From positions 1 through 52,581 of the forward strand of contig JAVBLU010000025.1 of assembly GCA_031553225.1 (NCBI GenBank): 52,581 nucleotides of DNA, read 5' to 3'. A program made the position numbers and the translations under genes. Source of the DNA: JAVBLU01 sp031553225 (GTDB lineage Bacteria > Bacillota > Clostridia > Christensenellales > UBA1750). Below the pieces are notes generated by a model. The model was not told the DNA's origin, ran no database searches, and worked only from the letters and a program-made list of their open reading frames with translations. Positions 41,692-50,523 of the stretch are shown here, in pieces (position 1 is the first letter of the stretch; each line of letters opens with the position of its first letter).

Positions 41692-44550
41692 ATGAAGTGC
41701 CCGTCCTGCGGGTATTGGAACAGGCCGCATTATCCCAAGTGTTTTAAGTGCGGCGCGGATCTGACACCCCAAACGAACGCGCCGGGCACAGCCGACAACG
41801 CCTTGTCCGCCGCGGAGCCGACTGCCGTACCCTCGCCTCGCGGGGCGGTGCGGCCGTTTGGCGTGCGCCCGGCGTCAGCGCCGGACGTGCGCGCCGTCCC
41901 ACAGGATGCCATGGCGGACGAGCCGGACACAGCGCGCCCGACCGTCGCCGCTCATGCGGAGCCGGACACAGCGCGCCCGACCGTCGCCGCTCACGCGGAG
42001 CCGGACACAGCGCCGCACACAGTGATAGCGCCGCCGCCTGTCGCGCCTGTGCCGGAGACGGCGGGGGAGGCTCCGCCAGAGCAGAAGGGCTACCGCCGCT
42101 TCCTCGCCTTGTTCAAAAAACGCGGCGAGGCGATGGAGATGTCCCTCGCGCCCCCCGAATCATCGCCAAAACAGCAGCCTAGCGCGCCGTCCGAGACGCC
42201 CGCCGCCCCGCCTCCGCCCCCCTGGCCGCAGGCGCACGAATTCGCGCCGGTAGCAGACTTCAGCCCGGAAAAAACACTCAAGCGCCTGTTGGATCAACGT
42301 CCCGCGCAAAACCACCAGACGGTGAACCCACACCAGGACGTCCCTGCCGCGAAGCCCGCAGGAGCCACGCGCAACTGGTCCACGCGGCGCGCGGGCGCAG
42401 GCCGCCAGGAAGAATTCACGCCCGAGCAAATGAAGGCCGACCAGGCTGTTGAGCGCCAAATCCGCGCCGAACGCGCGGCCGAGCGCATCGCCAGACTGCC
42501 GGCGCTGCCGTCCTCCTCCGGATATCGCATCGACGGGCCGCCCCTGCAGGATATGCCCGCCGTTAAGGAGGCCGAGCCGCAGCTGCTGCCGCCCAAGGCC
42601 GCGCCCGCGCAGACGCCGTCCCAGGAGGAGCCCGAGACGGTTGCCGTCACGCCGCCCGTCGCTGGGCAAATAAGCCTGAATCTGGGCGATGGCGCGCCCG
42701 ACGCCGAAGAGACACTCGCCACCGTGGCATTTACGCCACAGGACACGCCGGCGGACGCTTCCGTCACAGGCGAACAGGTTGGCGAACCAAAGAGCTCGGC
42801 CTTTGCGGAGACGCCGTCCAAGGAGCCGCAAACCCAGCCCACCACGGCGCGCATGCTGGCCAACCGCCGCTATCCCGTGCCGGGCGAGGACGAGGACAGC
42901 TACGAGCCGACGCTGCTGCCCGAGCACCCGCGCCGCGCGGTCGCACAGGCCGCAAGCACGCCGCGCACATTCGCCAACACTCCGCAGCGCGGTCAGGCTA
43001 CGCGCGAGCCACAAGGGCCGGCGTCCGAACAAGAGCGTCCAAGCGCCCGCACGATGGCGCAGCGCAACGCGCGCATGAGCAGCGTCCAAAGCGAGGAGCG
43101 CGCGGCCTGGGGAAGCCCCCTGAACGCGCAACCGCCCATGCAGCGCAACACAGTGCAGCGCAGCTCCTACACGCCCGCGCCCACCACAATGCGCGATACG
43201 ATGCGCGGCCACGAAAGCGGCACGCGCGCCCGCGACCGCGACCTTGGCCATGTGGGCCGGCCCGTGCGGCCAAGGCATACGCGCTGGGGCGCGGTGCTGT
43301 GGGCAGGGTTCTGGATGATCGCCGTGGTGGCTGTGGCCTTCGGGCTGTACAAGGGCTTTCTTGCGCTGAAAGCGGGGACGGCGGCGCGTACGCCCGCTTC
43401 GCTGCCTTCAGCCGCCGTGGACTCCTCGCTTCCCGCCCCGCGCCTGGAGGAGACGGTGGTGGACGGCAAGGCCGCGCACGTGCTTTACTTCTCCGGAAAT
43501 GACCGCGATATGATCACCATCCCCGAGCTGCCTGCCGGAAAGAACATCACCATTCTCTCGGGCGTAGCCAAATTCATCATTCCGGACGAAATGTGGATTG
43601 GGGACGATCCGTCGGAGGAACAGGAGTACATCCCCGTTACGCTGCACCCAAAGCTGTACACGCAGGCGGGCGTGGAAAAGGCAATGGCCGAGGTGACCTA
43701 CTCCGTGCCCGTGCCCCTCACCGAGATGACCCTGCTCGCCCCTTCCGCAACGGAAACCCGTTTGGAGACATATTCTTCCACTGTTCAGGTGCAGGTGCGC
43801 GTGGCCACGGGCACGCAGGTGACCATCGGCAACGCAAACGTGAGCGATCTGGCCGACAAGAGCGGTCTTATCTCACAAAACGTAAAGATCGAGCCGATCG
43901 GCGATAACTTCATTGAGGTGATCGCCCGCGTGCCCGGTCACCGGCGCAACCGCCAACTGCTCACCATCCACCGCCCGGCCATGGAAATTCCCATCGAGCT
44001 GGACATCGCAACGCCCGAGGTTTCCTCAAACAAGACAGCGCTCATCCGCGGGCGCACGCTTCCGGGCGCGACCATCACCGTGGAGTCGCCCATCTCCGGC
44101 ACGGTCAAATACGACAAGCAGGTGGGTACGTTCAGCTTCAGCGCATCCTTCAAGCTGTACGGCGAGAACACCGTGATCATTCGGGCGTCCATGTCCGGCA
44201 AGGCCGACAGCGTCATTCAACACCGCATTGAGTACAAACCCACGCTGGACGAGTACTCCCGCCAGGCCTGGGCTCTGCCGCAGAATTACGACAACCTGAC
44301 GTCCAACCCAAGCGGCAATATCGGACGCATTTTCGTCATCGAGGGCACCGTCCGCACCGTAGAGAGAGCGGAGAAGCCCATGCTCATTCTGTTTGACGCC
44401 AGCAAGAGCGGCAAAGAGATGGTGGTATACTTCGAGTACACGGGCGACAAGAAGTGGGAAACAGGCAAGAAAATGAAGGTGTATGGCGATGTGACGGGCA
44501 GCCAGGACGGCGTCCCTCTGCTGGCCGCGCGCTACATCTTCTACCCTTAA
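41692..44550 (+). CDS. Large zinc-ribbon, single-pass membrane protein with extracytoplasmic domain
   Basis: A 952-aa protein of unknown function. Cys3/Cys6 and Cys17/Cys20 form an N-terminal zinc ribbon (KCPSCGYWNRPHYPKCFKCG). Residues about 25-528 are Pro/Ala/Glu/Thr/Arg-rich and look disordered, including a 13-residue repeat EPDTARPTVAAHA. One membrane helix lies at about 533-553 (FWMIAVVAVAFGLYKGF), and the remaining 400 residues are beta-rich, with Ig-like stretches such as RGRTLPGATITVESP, and presumably outside the cell. The ATG has AAAGGAGG upstream. It may link a cytoplasmic partner to the cell envelope, but nothing shows which. Confidence 0.75.
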   Translation: MKCPSCGYWNRPHYPKCFKCGADLTPQTNAPGTADNALSAAEPTAVPSPRGAVRPFGVRPASAPDVRAVPQDAMADEPDTARPTVAAHAEPDTARPTVAAHAEPDTAPHTVIAPPPVAPVPETAGEAPPEQKGYRRFLALFKKRGEAMEMSLAPPESSPKQQPSAPSETPAAPPPPPWPQAHEFAPVADFSPEKTLKRLLDQRPAQNHQTVNPHQDVPAAKPAGATRNWSTRRAGAGRQEEFTPEQMKADQAVERQIRAERAAERIARLPALPSSSGYRIDGPPLQDMPAVKEAEPQLLPPKAAPAQTPSQEEPETVAVTPPVAGQISLNLGDGAPDAEETLATVAFTPQDTPADASVTGEQVGEPKSSAFAETPSKEPQTQPTTARMLANRRYPVPGEDEDSYEPTLLPEHPRRAVAQAASTPRTFANTPQRGQATREPQGPASEQERPSARTMAQRNARMSSVQSEERAAWGSPLNAQPPMQRNTVQRSSYTPAPTTMRDTMRGHESGTRARDRDLGHVGRPVRPRHTRWGAVLWAGFWMIAVVAVAFGLYKGFLALKAGTAARTPASLPSAAVDSSLPAPRLEETVVDGKAAHVLYFSGNDRDMITIPELPAGKNITILSGVAKFIIPDEMWIGDDPSEEQEYIPVTLHPKLYTQAGVEKAMAEVTYSVPVPLTEMTLLAPSATETRLETYSSTVQVQVRVATGTQVTIGNANVSDLADKSGLISQNVKIEPIGDNFIEVIARVPGHRRNRQLLTIHRPAMEIPIELDIATPEVSSNKTALIRGRTLPGATITVESPISGTVKYDKQVGTFSFSASFKLYGENTVIIRASMSGKADSVIQHRIEYKPTLDEYSRQAWALPQNYDNLTSNPSGNIGRIFVIEGTVRTVERAEKPMLILFDASKSGKEMVVYFEYTGDKKWETGKKMKVYGDVTGSQDGVPLLAARYIFYP
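41920..42013 (+). repeat. 39-bp in-frame tandem repeat (2.4 copies)
   Basis: Units at 41920-41958 and 41959-41997 are identical except one T/C change near the end; a third partial copy runs to about 42013. They encode EPDTARPTVAAHA twice plus EPDTA. The near-identity at DNA level points to recent slippage or unequal recombination. Confidence 0.9.
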
Positions 44551-44575
44551 GCCGCGCACAGCACAGCGGCAAACA

Positions 44576-44615
44576 AGCGCCGGAAGGCCTGCACGGCAGG
44601 CGTCCGGCGCTTTTC
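44576..44615 (+). terminator. Terminator of the zinc-ribbon gene
   Basis: A 9-bp stem AGCGCCGGA/TCCGGCGCT, with further pairing in the loop, followed by TTTTC. Confidence 0.7.
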
Positions 44616-44678
44616 GATGGTGCGGTGCGGCCTGGGGCCGGCGCACAGCGGCGCATACGGCGGCCCCAGGCCGCGAAG

Positions 44679-45095
44679 CTAAGCGGGCGGCGCGGGTTTT
44701 TTCCTGGCGGCGGCTTTTGCAGCGGCGCTGCTTTCATTGCGGGCAATGCAAAAGAGCACTACGTCGCGCACAAAATCCAAGGGGAGGGGGCGGGCGTCCG
44801 GCAGCTGGATGCCGCCCTTCGTGTAGTTCAGGCCCTCCGCCTCCATGCGCCCGGCGAAATGCTCCACGGCCTCTGAGCCGGGATACAGACCGATGTGGCG
44901 TTTGCTGCAGGCGAAGTGGATCAGGTTGCTGCCCCCAAGCACAAATGTGGGCATCTGCCAGCTGATCTTTTCCGTAGCCTGCGGCGCCGTTTCGCGGATG
45001 AGCGCGCGCAGCGCGCGCATCCGCTCCTGTGCGGGCGGGGCAAACAAGGGGATGTACTCGTCGATGGTGGTGACGCTGCGTTCTTCCTCGCTCAA
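44679..45095 (-). CDS. DUF1801 (YdhG/YjhX-like) protein
   Basis: A 138-aa protein of the DUF1801/YdhG-like family: TTIDEYIPLFAPPAQERMRALR, then PQATEKISWQMPTF, HFACSKRHIGLYPG and KGGIQLPDARPLPLDFVRDV. B. subtilis YdhG has been called an iron chaperone; the biochemical role is uncertain. The start is the TTG at 45095, seven bases after AAGGAGG. The C-terminus is a Lys/Ala/Pro tail (AAKAAARKKPAPPA). It follows the radical SAM gene by 13 nt. Confidence 0.82.
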   Translation of the reverse strand: MSEEERSVTTIDEYIPLFAPPAQERMRALRALIRETAPQATEKISWQMPTFVLGGSNLIHFACSKRHIGLYPGSEAVEHFAGRMEAEGLNYTKGGIQLPDARPLPLDFVRDVVLFCIARNESSAAAKAAARKKPAPPA

Positions 45096-45108
45096 TGGGA
45101 GCCCTCCT

Positions 45109-45966
45109 TCAGCAGTTTCCGGTGTAGACAAAGCGCAGGCTCTTGCGCGCCTCGTCGGCCAGGCGGTATATCGTATCCACAGGGATTGCGGGCACATCAC
45201 GCCACAGATGGCGGGGAAAGTACCGGCTCACGTGCAGGGGAATGTCCGGGCAGACGCCCGCTAACCACTGCGAGAGCTGCCGCATCTGCTGCACATCGTC
45301 GCTTAGCCCAGGCACCGCGAGCGTCGTAACCTCCACATGGCAGCGCTGCGCGCACATCTCGATGGTGCGCTGCACATCCGCAAGCACGCCGCCGAGCGCG
45401 CGATATCCCTCCGGACGGATGCACTTCAAATCTATGTTCGCGGCGTGGATGTAGGGCAGCAACGCCGCGAGCGGCTCCTCGCACACGAAACCGTTCGTCA
45501 CGAGCACGTTGCGAAGGCCGTTTTTCGCCGCCAAGCGGCAGCAGTCGGCCACAAACTCATATCCGACCAGCGGCTCGTTGTACGTATAGGCGATCCCGAT
45601 GTTTCCCCCCCCTGTAAGCTGCAGGGCGTCCCTTACAACCTCCTCCGGCGCAGCTGTGCGGTATCGGGCATCGCCGCTTTGCGATATTTCGGCGTTTTGG
45701 CAGTAACCGCAGCGCATGTTGCACCCGTAGGAGCCGATGGACAGCAGGAACGCGCCGGGATGAAAGCGTGCGAGCGGATTTTTTTCCACAGGGTCCAGCG
45801 CGGCGGAGGCGATGCAGCCGTAGCTCTGTGCCTCCATCTCCCCGTCCCGGTTGGCGCGCGCGCGGCACAGCCCGTGTGCTCCTGGCGCGATGGCGCATCG
45901 GTGCGGACACAGGACGCAGCGCACGCAGCCTTTTGGCCCGCTCTGCCAAAAATCTGCCTTTCTCAT
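45109..45966 (-). CDS. amrS: AmmeMemoRadiSam system radical SAM enzyme
   Basis: A 285-aa radical SAM protein. The cluster-binding motif is CNMRCGYCQN (CxxxCxxC). The N-terminal CVRCVLCPHRCAIAPGAHGLC adds a Cys-rich region, and YTYNEPLVGYEFV and the terminal FVYTGNC are typical of AmrS. The substrate of the AmmeMemoRadiSam system is unresolved; it co-occurs with Memo- and AMMECR1-domain proteins. Its ATG overlaps the fused AmrB-AmrA stop by four bases. Confidence 0.93.
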   Translation of the reverse strand: MRKADFWQSGPKGCVRCVLCPHRCAIAPGAHGLCRARANRDGEMEAQSYGCIASAALDPVEKNPLARFHPGAFLLSIGSYGCNMRCGYCQNAEISQSGDARYRTAAPEEVVRDALQLTGGGNIGIAYTYNEPLVGYEFVADCCRLAAKNGLRNVLVTNGFVCEEPLAALLPYIHAANIDLKCIRPEGYRALGGVLADVQRTIEMCAQRCHVEVTTLAVPGLSDDVQQMRQLSQWLAGVCPDIPLHVSRYFPRHLWRDVPAIPVDTIYRLADEARKSLRFVYTGNC

Positions 45967-47342
45967 GTGTGGCGCTCGACCTGGAAACGCTCAAGAACCA
46001 GTTCCTCCCGTTCGCCGATCCCTGCCTTGCGCCGGGCGATGGCGATCTGCTCCTCCGCCGTGTCCACACCGTCCAGGCAGGGCAGCAGCAGCCCACGGCG
46101 GCCCCTGCACGACACGATCACCCCGTATCGGCCGGGGTCCAGCTCCTCGCGCGTGCAAGGCTCGGCAGGGGCAATCACGTCCACGCTGTAGGTCAGGCGG
46201 GAGAGCTCCTCCTCGCGCACGCGCGCAAACCGCGGGTCGCGCGTGCCGGAAGACACGGCGTTGCGGCGGATCTCCTCCGCCAGGGAAGGGGTCGTCGGCT
46301 CGGTCGTGCCGATGCAGCCGCGCAGTCGCCCATCTTTCTTGATGGACACGAACGCCCCGGCGCGGGCAAGGCGCAGCTCGTCCGGCAGGTCGTTCGGCAA
46401 GGGCGGCATGTGCCCGGTGCACACGTACGCCTCAAGGGTGTGGCGCGCTAGGCGCACGAAGGTGTCTTCGCCGCCGCGCAAGCTCAAAACCTCCGCGCCC
46501 GCGCGCGCCTCCTCCTGTTGCAGAAAACAGCGCCTCTCGTCCGCATGGCCGGCGATAAACGAGGCCACCGCGTACCCAACGCCCAGCGGCCCCTCATAGG
46601 AGTGCAGGCGGGGCGCGACGGCAAGAGCGTCCAGAGCGCCCGCCATCACGAGCAAGGGCAAAAGGGCGCACTCGGCGCCCTTCTCGCACAGATGCGGATT
46701 GAGCGAGAAGAGCGCGGCGAAGTCGCCCGAGCGCAGCACAGCCGTGATCGCCTCATCCAACTGCGGCCCTTCCGGCGCAAAGCCGTACGGGCCGTCCTTG
46801 GTCAGCTTGTGGGAAAGGTCGCCGCTGGCCACCACGACGACCCGCCGCCCAAGCTCGTCCGCCGCGCGGCGGATCGTGCAGCCAAACCGATAGTGCTCCA
46901 GCCGCGAAAGCCCGGAAGGCGCGCAGCGCACGAGGCGGTAATTCCGCCCCTCGCCAAGCAGAAAATGCAGCGGCACGAGCGTGCCGTGGTCCAGCGCCCG
47001 CTCGCGCTCTCCGAGCGTTCCGGCGGGAAATCCATCCCGCTGGCTGATGCGGGCAATCGCGGCCACAAGCTCCTCGTCGTACTGAACGTTTGTAACGCTC
47101 TGAGCCCCAAAACGCGCCAGGCTGCCGGACGCGGAAGGGCCGGGCGCAATGTGCAGGTAATCGGAATACATGATCATGTGGGGGGTTATGAGCACGACGG
47201 TCTGCGGCGCGAGCGAATGAAGCTCGGCCGCCACGGCGCGGTAGGCGTCAGCTGTGGCGCTCACGGCGCGCTCCTGCCCGCGCCCAACCCTGGGCACAAG
47301 CAGAGGCGGATGCGGGACGAGGTATCCGGCAAGCACGGGCAC
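45963..47342 (-). CDS. Fused Memo (AmrB) and AMMECR1 (AmrA) protein
   Basis: A 459-aa fusion. Residues about 1-265 are a Memo-type dioxygenase-like domain (VLAGYLVPHPPLLVP, LITPHMIMYSDYL, SGDLSHKL and a C-terminal GVGYAVA). Residues about 285-459 are an AMMECR1 domain (FVSIKKDGRLRGCIGTTEPT, DPRFARVREEELSRLTYSVD). In many genomes the two are separate genes. I place the start at the GTG at 47342, seven bases after GGGAGG, giving MPVLAGYLVPHPPLL. It forms a coupled operon with amrS and the DUF1801 gene. The chemistry of the system is not established. Confidence 0.9.
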   Translation of the reverse strand: MPVLAGYLVPHPPLLVPRVGRGQERAVSATADAYRAVAAELHSLAPQTVVLITPHMIMYSDYLHIAPGPSASGSLARFGAQSVTNVQYDEELVAAIARISQRDGFPAGTLGERERALDHGTLVPLHFLLGEGRNYRLVRCAPSGLSRLEHYRFGCTIRRAADELGRRVVVVASGDLSHKLTKDGPYGFAPEGPQLDEAITAVLRSGDFAALFSLNPHLCEKGAECALLPLLVMAGALDALAVAPRLHSYEGPLGVGYAVASFIAGHADERRCFLQQEEARAGAEVLSLRGGEDTFVRLARHTLEAYVCTGHMPPLPNDLPDELRLARAGAFVSIKKDGRLRGCIGTTEPTTPSLAEEIRRNAVSSGTRDPRFARVREEELSRLTYSVDVIAPAEPCTREELDPGRYGVIVSCRGRRGLLLPCLDGVDTAEEQIAIARRKAGIGEREELVLERFQVERHT

Positions 47343-47546
47343 GGCGCATCCTCCCTTCATAGCGAGCGGGGGTTCGGCGCGGGATAGGCGCGCACATCGC
47401 GCGGAAAGCTGTGTGAGGGCGCACATCCAGACGGCCGGTTTAGCGGGGCTGGCGCTTCCGTTCGCCGTGTGCTATGCTACATCGGATCATCGGAACACAG
47501 CGTCTTCGGCGGACCGCCATGAAATGAAAAGGGAGCACGATCGACG

Positions 47547-48131
47547 ATGGAGAGGGTCAGCATTACAGCGCCGGAGCGGCTGCAGCTCCACATGGACAGC
47601 AAGTGCCTGTACGGCTACGACCAGGAGTGGTTTACCCTGCCCTGGAAGCGCATGGCTGGCTGTGGCCCTACGGTCGCGGCCATGCAGGCCGCCTATCTGC
47701 GGGGCGAACGCCTCGACCGCCGGGAGGCGCTTTGCGCCATGGAGGTCGCCTGGCGCTTCGTCACGCCGGGCATGATGGGCCTGAACACCACGGAGCGCTA
47801 TCTGGTCGGCATGGAGAAAATGCTCGCCCATCTGAGGCAGACAGCCCGCTTTCAAGCTCTGGACATACCCGGGGCGCACGACGCGCGCCCCGGCGCGGCG
47901 CAGATGGCGGACTTCATACGAGAGGGGCTTGAGCGGGATTGCCCGGTCGCCTTTTTAAACCTGCACGCCGCGGATCTGCCCAATCTGGAGGACTGGCACT
48001 GGATATGCGTGGTGGCGATGGAAGGGGACGCAATTGCCACCTGCTATGACAACGGGAACCTGTTGACCCTGCCCTTGGAAGAGTGGCGCTCACGCACGCA
48101 CCGCGGGGGCGGGTTCGTAGCCCTTCGTTAA
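47547..48131 (+). CDS. C39-peptidase-like protein, cytoplasmic
   Basis: A 194-aa protein without signal peptide. The pattern AGCGPTVAAM (Cys39 before G-P-T), WHWICVV (His151) and CYDNGN (Asp168) mimics the Cys-His-Asp arrangement of papain-like C39/C70 peptidases. It is much shorter than C39 exporters and lacks transport domains. The ATG follows GGGAG. The stop overlaps the stop of the convergent GH92 gene by four bases. No propeptide substrate gene is visible. Function unknown; peptidase or amidase activity is plausible. Confidence 0.6.
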   Translation: MERVSITAPERLQLHMDSKCLYGYDQEWFTLPWKRMAGCGPTVAAMQAAYLRGERLDRREALCAMEVAWRFVTPGMMGLNTTERYLVGMEKMLAHLRQTARFQALDIPGAHDARPGAAQMADFIREGLERDCPVAFLNLHAADLPNLEDWHWICVVAMEGDAIATCYDNGNLLTLPLEEWRSRTHRGGGFVALR

Positions 48132-50227
48132 GCGCCAAACGCCTTGTTGGGCCGCGCATCCATCTCCAGATGCAAAGTACCTCCCCGGACGATGTCGCCG
48201 TGCCGCAGGAAGGGGCGCTCAAGCGCCGCGCCGTCAAGCGTGGCGCTTTTAATGTACCGGCTGCCTTCACCTGCGCCCGGCGCCTCTATGGTGAAGGTTT
48301 TGCCGTTTTCCAGCGCAATATCCACACGGTCGAAGAGCGGCGTGCCCAGAGCGTAATCCTCGCTCCCCGGACACACCGGGTAGAAGCCCATGGCCGAAAA
48401 CACAAACCAGGAGGACATGGCCCCGCCGTCCTCATCGCCGCAGATCCCCACAGGCGAGTTGGTAAACCAGATGTCCATCAGATCGCGCAGGCGCTTTTGC
48501 GCCTTCCACGCCGCACCGCAATAATTGTACAGATAAGGAATGTGGAAGGCCGGCTCATTTCCCATGGGGAACTGGCCCATCAGCCCGGTCGCATCCGGGA
48601 ACTGGGCCAAATAGGAGAACTTGGACGCCGGTTGGCCGCATTTGCGGATGGGCATGGTAAAAAGCTCGTCCAGCCGCCTCTGCATAGCCTGCGGCCCGCC
48701 CATCAAGCGGCAAAGGCCGGACACGTCGTGCATCACCGACCAAGTGTACGTATAGGTGTTGTTCTCCGCAAAGAACGCACGGCCGCCCTGGCCGCCGCCC
48801 CACATCAGGTCGTGAGGAAGCCATGCGCCGTCGCTGCCGCGCGGGCCCATAAAGCCCGTGCCCGGATCGAATACGTTCTGGTAGTTACGCGCGCGGCGCA
48901 TGAGCAGCTCATAATCCTCCATGCGGCCGAGCCTGCGCGCCACCTGCGCGGCGCACCAGTCGTCATAGGCGTGCTCCAGCGTGACGGCCACAGCCTGGCG
49001 GCGCTCGAAGCCGTGCGCCTGCGGTACGCTCTCCGCTTCGTCCGGCCCAAGGGCGGGGAAGAAGCCTTTCTCGTGGTAGCATATGTCCGGCGGGGTGAGC
49101 CCTTCGCCGCACACCCAGGGCAGCATACTCTGCGTCATGTGGTTCTTGCGCATACCCTCGTACGCCGTCTGCAGGTCCACGTCAAGGCCCTTGGCCGCCG
49201 CGTCCGCGAAAAGCGCGCTTGCGTGGAAGCCGAGCATGACGGGCAGGTCGCCGCACGCGCCGGGAAAGCAAGGCATCAGGCCGCTGTGGCGATACATCAG
49301 GTTGTAGCTCTCCAGTATTTGCGTCTGGCGCGCAGGCTCCAGCAACAGCTGCAGGGGATGCATGCAGCGAAAGGTGTCCCACAGCCCGTCGTTTGTGTAG
49401 AAGAAGGGCCCCTCGTGCACGCGGCCGTCGTATCCGCTATAGTAGCGGCCGTACTCGGAAAAATCCACCATACGGCCAAACGCGCGGTACAGAGCGGTAT
49501 AGAACGCGGCCTGCCGGTCGGGCGTGTTCCCCTGCACCCGAACGCGGGAGAGCTGGCGGTCCCACGTCGCGCGCGCCTGTGCCCAGATCTGCTCAAAGCT
49601 GCGGCCCTTCGCTTCCCGGTCGTAAATCAGGCGGGCGTTATCCTGCGACACGTAGGATACCGCACCGAAAAGCTCGACGGACGGGGCGTCGTAGGCAAGC
49701 ACGAGTTGCTCCGCCGTACGCGAGATAACGCGCAGCGGCGCGCTGAACGTCAGATATACATGCTCTACGCCCGGCAGGCGGTGTCCGTCCGGGCCACAGC
49801 GGCGCAGGCTGATGGATCGATCGTCCACATGCAGCTCGTCCACCTGCGTAAGCGACAGACGGATGGCACAACCGCCGCTCACGCGGTAGCAGTACGTTCG
49901 AGCGGTCACCGTGGCTTCCACGGCGATGCCGCCCTCCTCCAGCTCCAGGCGGCTGCCGTACGGCCGCGCAGTCTCCCGCGCGTGATCCAGCGTGTTGGCA
50001 AAGGCCTCGGGAGAGGATGTATCCGCCCGGTGCGAGGGCATGAAGGAAATCTGCCCGATTGGAAAGCCGCTCACGCTCTCGTTGCAGTAGCAGTCGTTGT
50101 TCCCTTCGGCGATGGGGTACGATTGCGCATACGAGTGGGGCAGCATCACCACAGGACGGGTGGACTGGAGCAGATGCGCGAGGGTGCCGATATACGGGTT
50201 GACGAGATCTGCGGGCGAAACGGCCAT
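48128..50227 (-). CDS. GH92-family alpha-mannosidase
   Basis: A 699-aa protein of glycoside hydrolase family 92 (exo-alpha-mannosidases, calcium-dependent, inverting). Hallmarks: the N-terminal DLVNPYIGT, DGLWDTFRCMHPL, HDLMWGGG, MGNEPAFHIPYLYNYCG and GDEDGGAMSSWFVFSAMGFYP, the catalytic region. Most studied members are secreted by Bacteroides; this one lacks a signal peptide. The ATG at 50227 has GGGAGG seven bases upstream. Divergent from the PTS-like gene. Confidence 0.95.
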   Translation of the reverse strand: MAVSPADLVNPYIGTLAHLLQSTRPVVMLPHSYAQSYPIAEGNNDCYCNESVSGFPIGQISFMPSHRADTSSPEAFANTLDHARETARPYGSRLELEEGGIAVEATVTARTYCYRVSGGCAIRLSLTQVDELHVDDRSISLRRCGPDGHRLPGVEHVYLTFSAPLRVISRTAEQLVLAYDAPSVELFGAVSYVSQDNARLIYDREAKGRSFEQIWAQARATWDRQLSRVRVQGNTPDRQAAFYTALYRAFGRMVDFSEYGRYYSGYDGRVHEGPFFYTNDGLWDTFRCMHPLQLLLEPARQTQILESYNLMYRHSGLMPCFPGACGDLPVMLGFHASALFADAAAKGLDVDLQTAYEGMRKNHMTQSMLPWVCGEGLTPPDICYHEKGFFPALGPDEAESVPQAHGFERRQAVAVTLEHAYDDWCAAQVARRLGRMEDYELLMRRARNYQNVFDPGTGFMGPRGSDGAWLPHDLMWGGGQGGRAFFAENNTYTYTWSVMHDVSGLCRLMGGPQAMQRRLDELFTMPIRKCGQPASKFSYLAQFPDATGLMGQFPMGNEPAFHIPYLYNYCGAAWKAQKRLRDLMDIWFTNSPVGICGDEDGGAMSSWFVFSAMGFYPVCPGSEDYALGTPLFDRVDIALENGKTFTIEAPGAGEGSRYIKSATLDGAALERPFLRHGDIVRGGTLHLEMDARPNKAFGA

Positions 50228-50523
50228 GGCAGCGCCTCCCAAGCTCTTTTGCACAGTATACCACAACCGCCGAACGATTGGAAAAAAAGCGTGGCTTCCG
50301 CCCGGCCCCGCCTCAATCTGCAGGCAATGACAGACATTTCGTGATAATCTTGACAGCCGCTGGACGCGATGCTATTCTGAACGCCGATGGACGAGCCGCG
50401 CAAATCCGCGCGGCCGTGCCCTTCGCGTCCTTCGCGCATCCGGCCTGGCGCCAAATGAACGGGCGCGGGCGCAGCCTCCGCGGGCGGATGCGTCGGACGA
50501 TCTTTCGTCAGGGGGGAAACGCT
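50228..50523. other. 296-base divergent region with PTS leader
   Basis: The left end holds a minus-strand TATACT (50260-50255) for the GH92 gene, with a weak -35. The right part, about 140 bases between the plus promoter and the TTG start, is a GC-rich leader with CCGCGC/GCGCGG (about 50396-50413) and GACGA/TCGTC (50496-50509) hairpins. The last hairpin sits just before the ribosome site. It matches no riboswitch class I know. Confidence 0.5.
50350..50378 (+). promoter_or_regulatory. Promoter of the PTS IIC-like gene
   Basis: A consensus TTGACA (50350-50355), 17 bp, TATTCT (50373-50378). Confidence 0.8.

Noticed and set aside
44625..44674. Strong GCGGCCTGGGGCCG / CGGCCCCAGGCCGC hairpin as a second terminator or mobile-element end
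   Set aside because: There is no T-run on either strand, no target duplication and no transposase; it is probably just a stable hairpin at a convergent junction.
48083..50344. A 753-codon plus-strand frame over the GH92 gene
   Set aside because: It is antisense to a clear GH92 enzyme and has shadow-like composition; long antisense frames are expected at this G+C.
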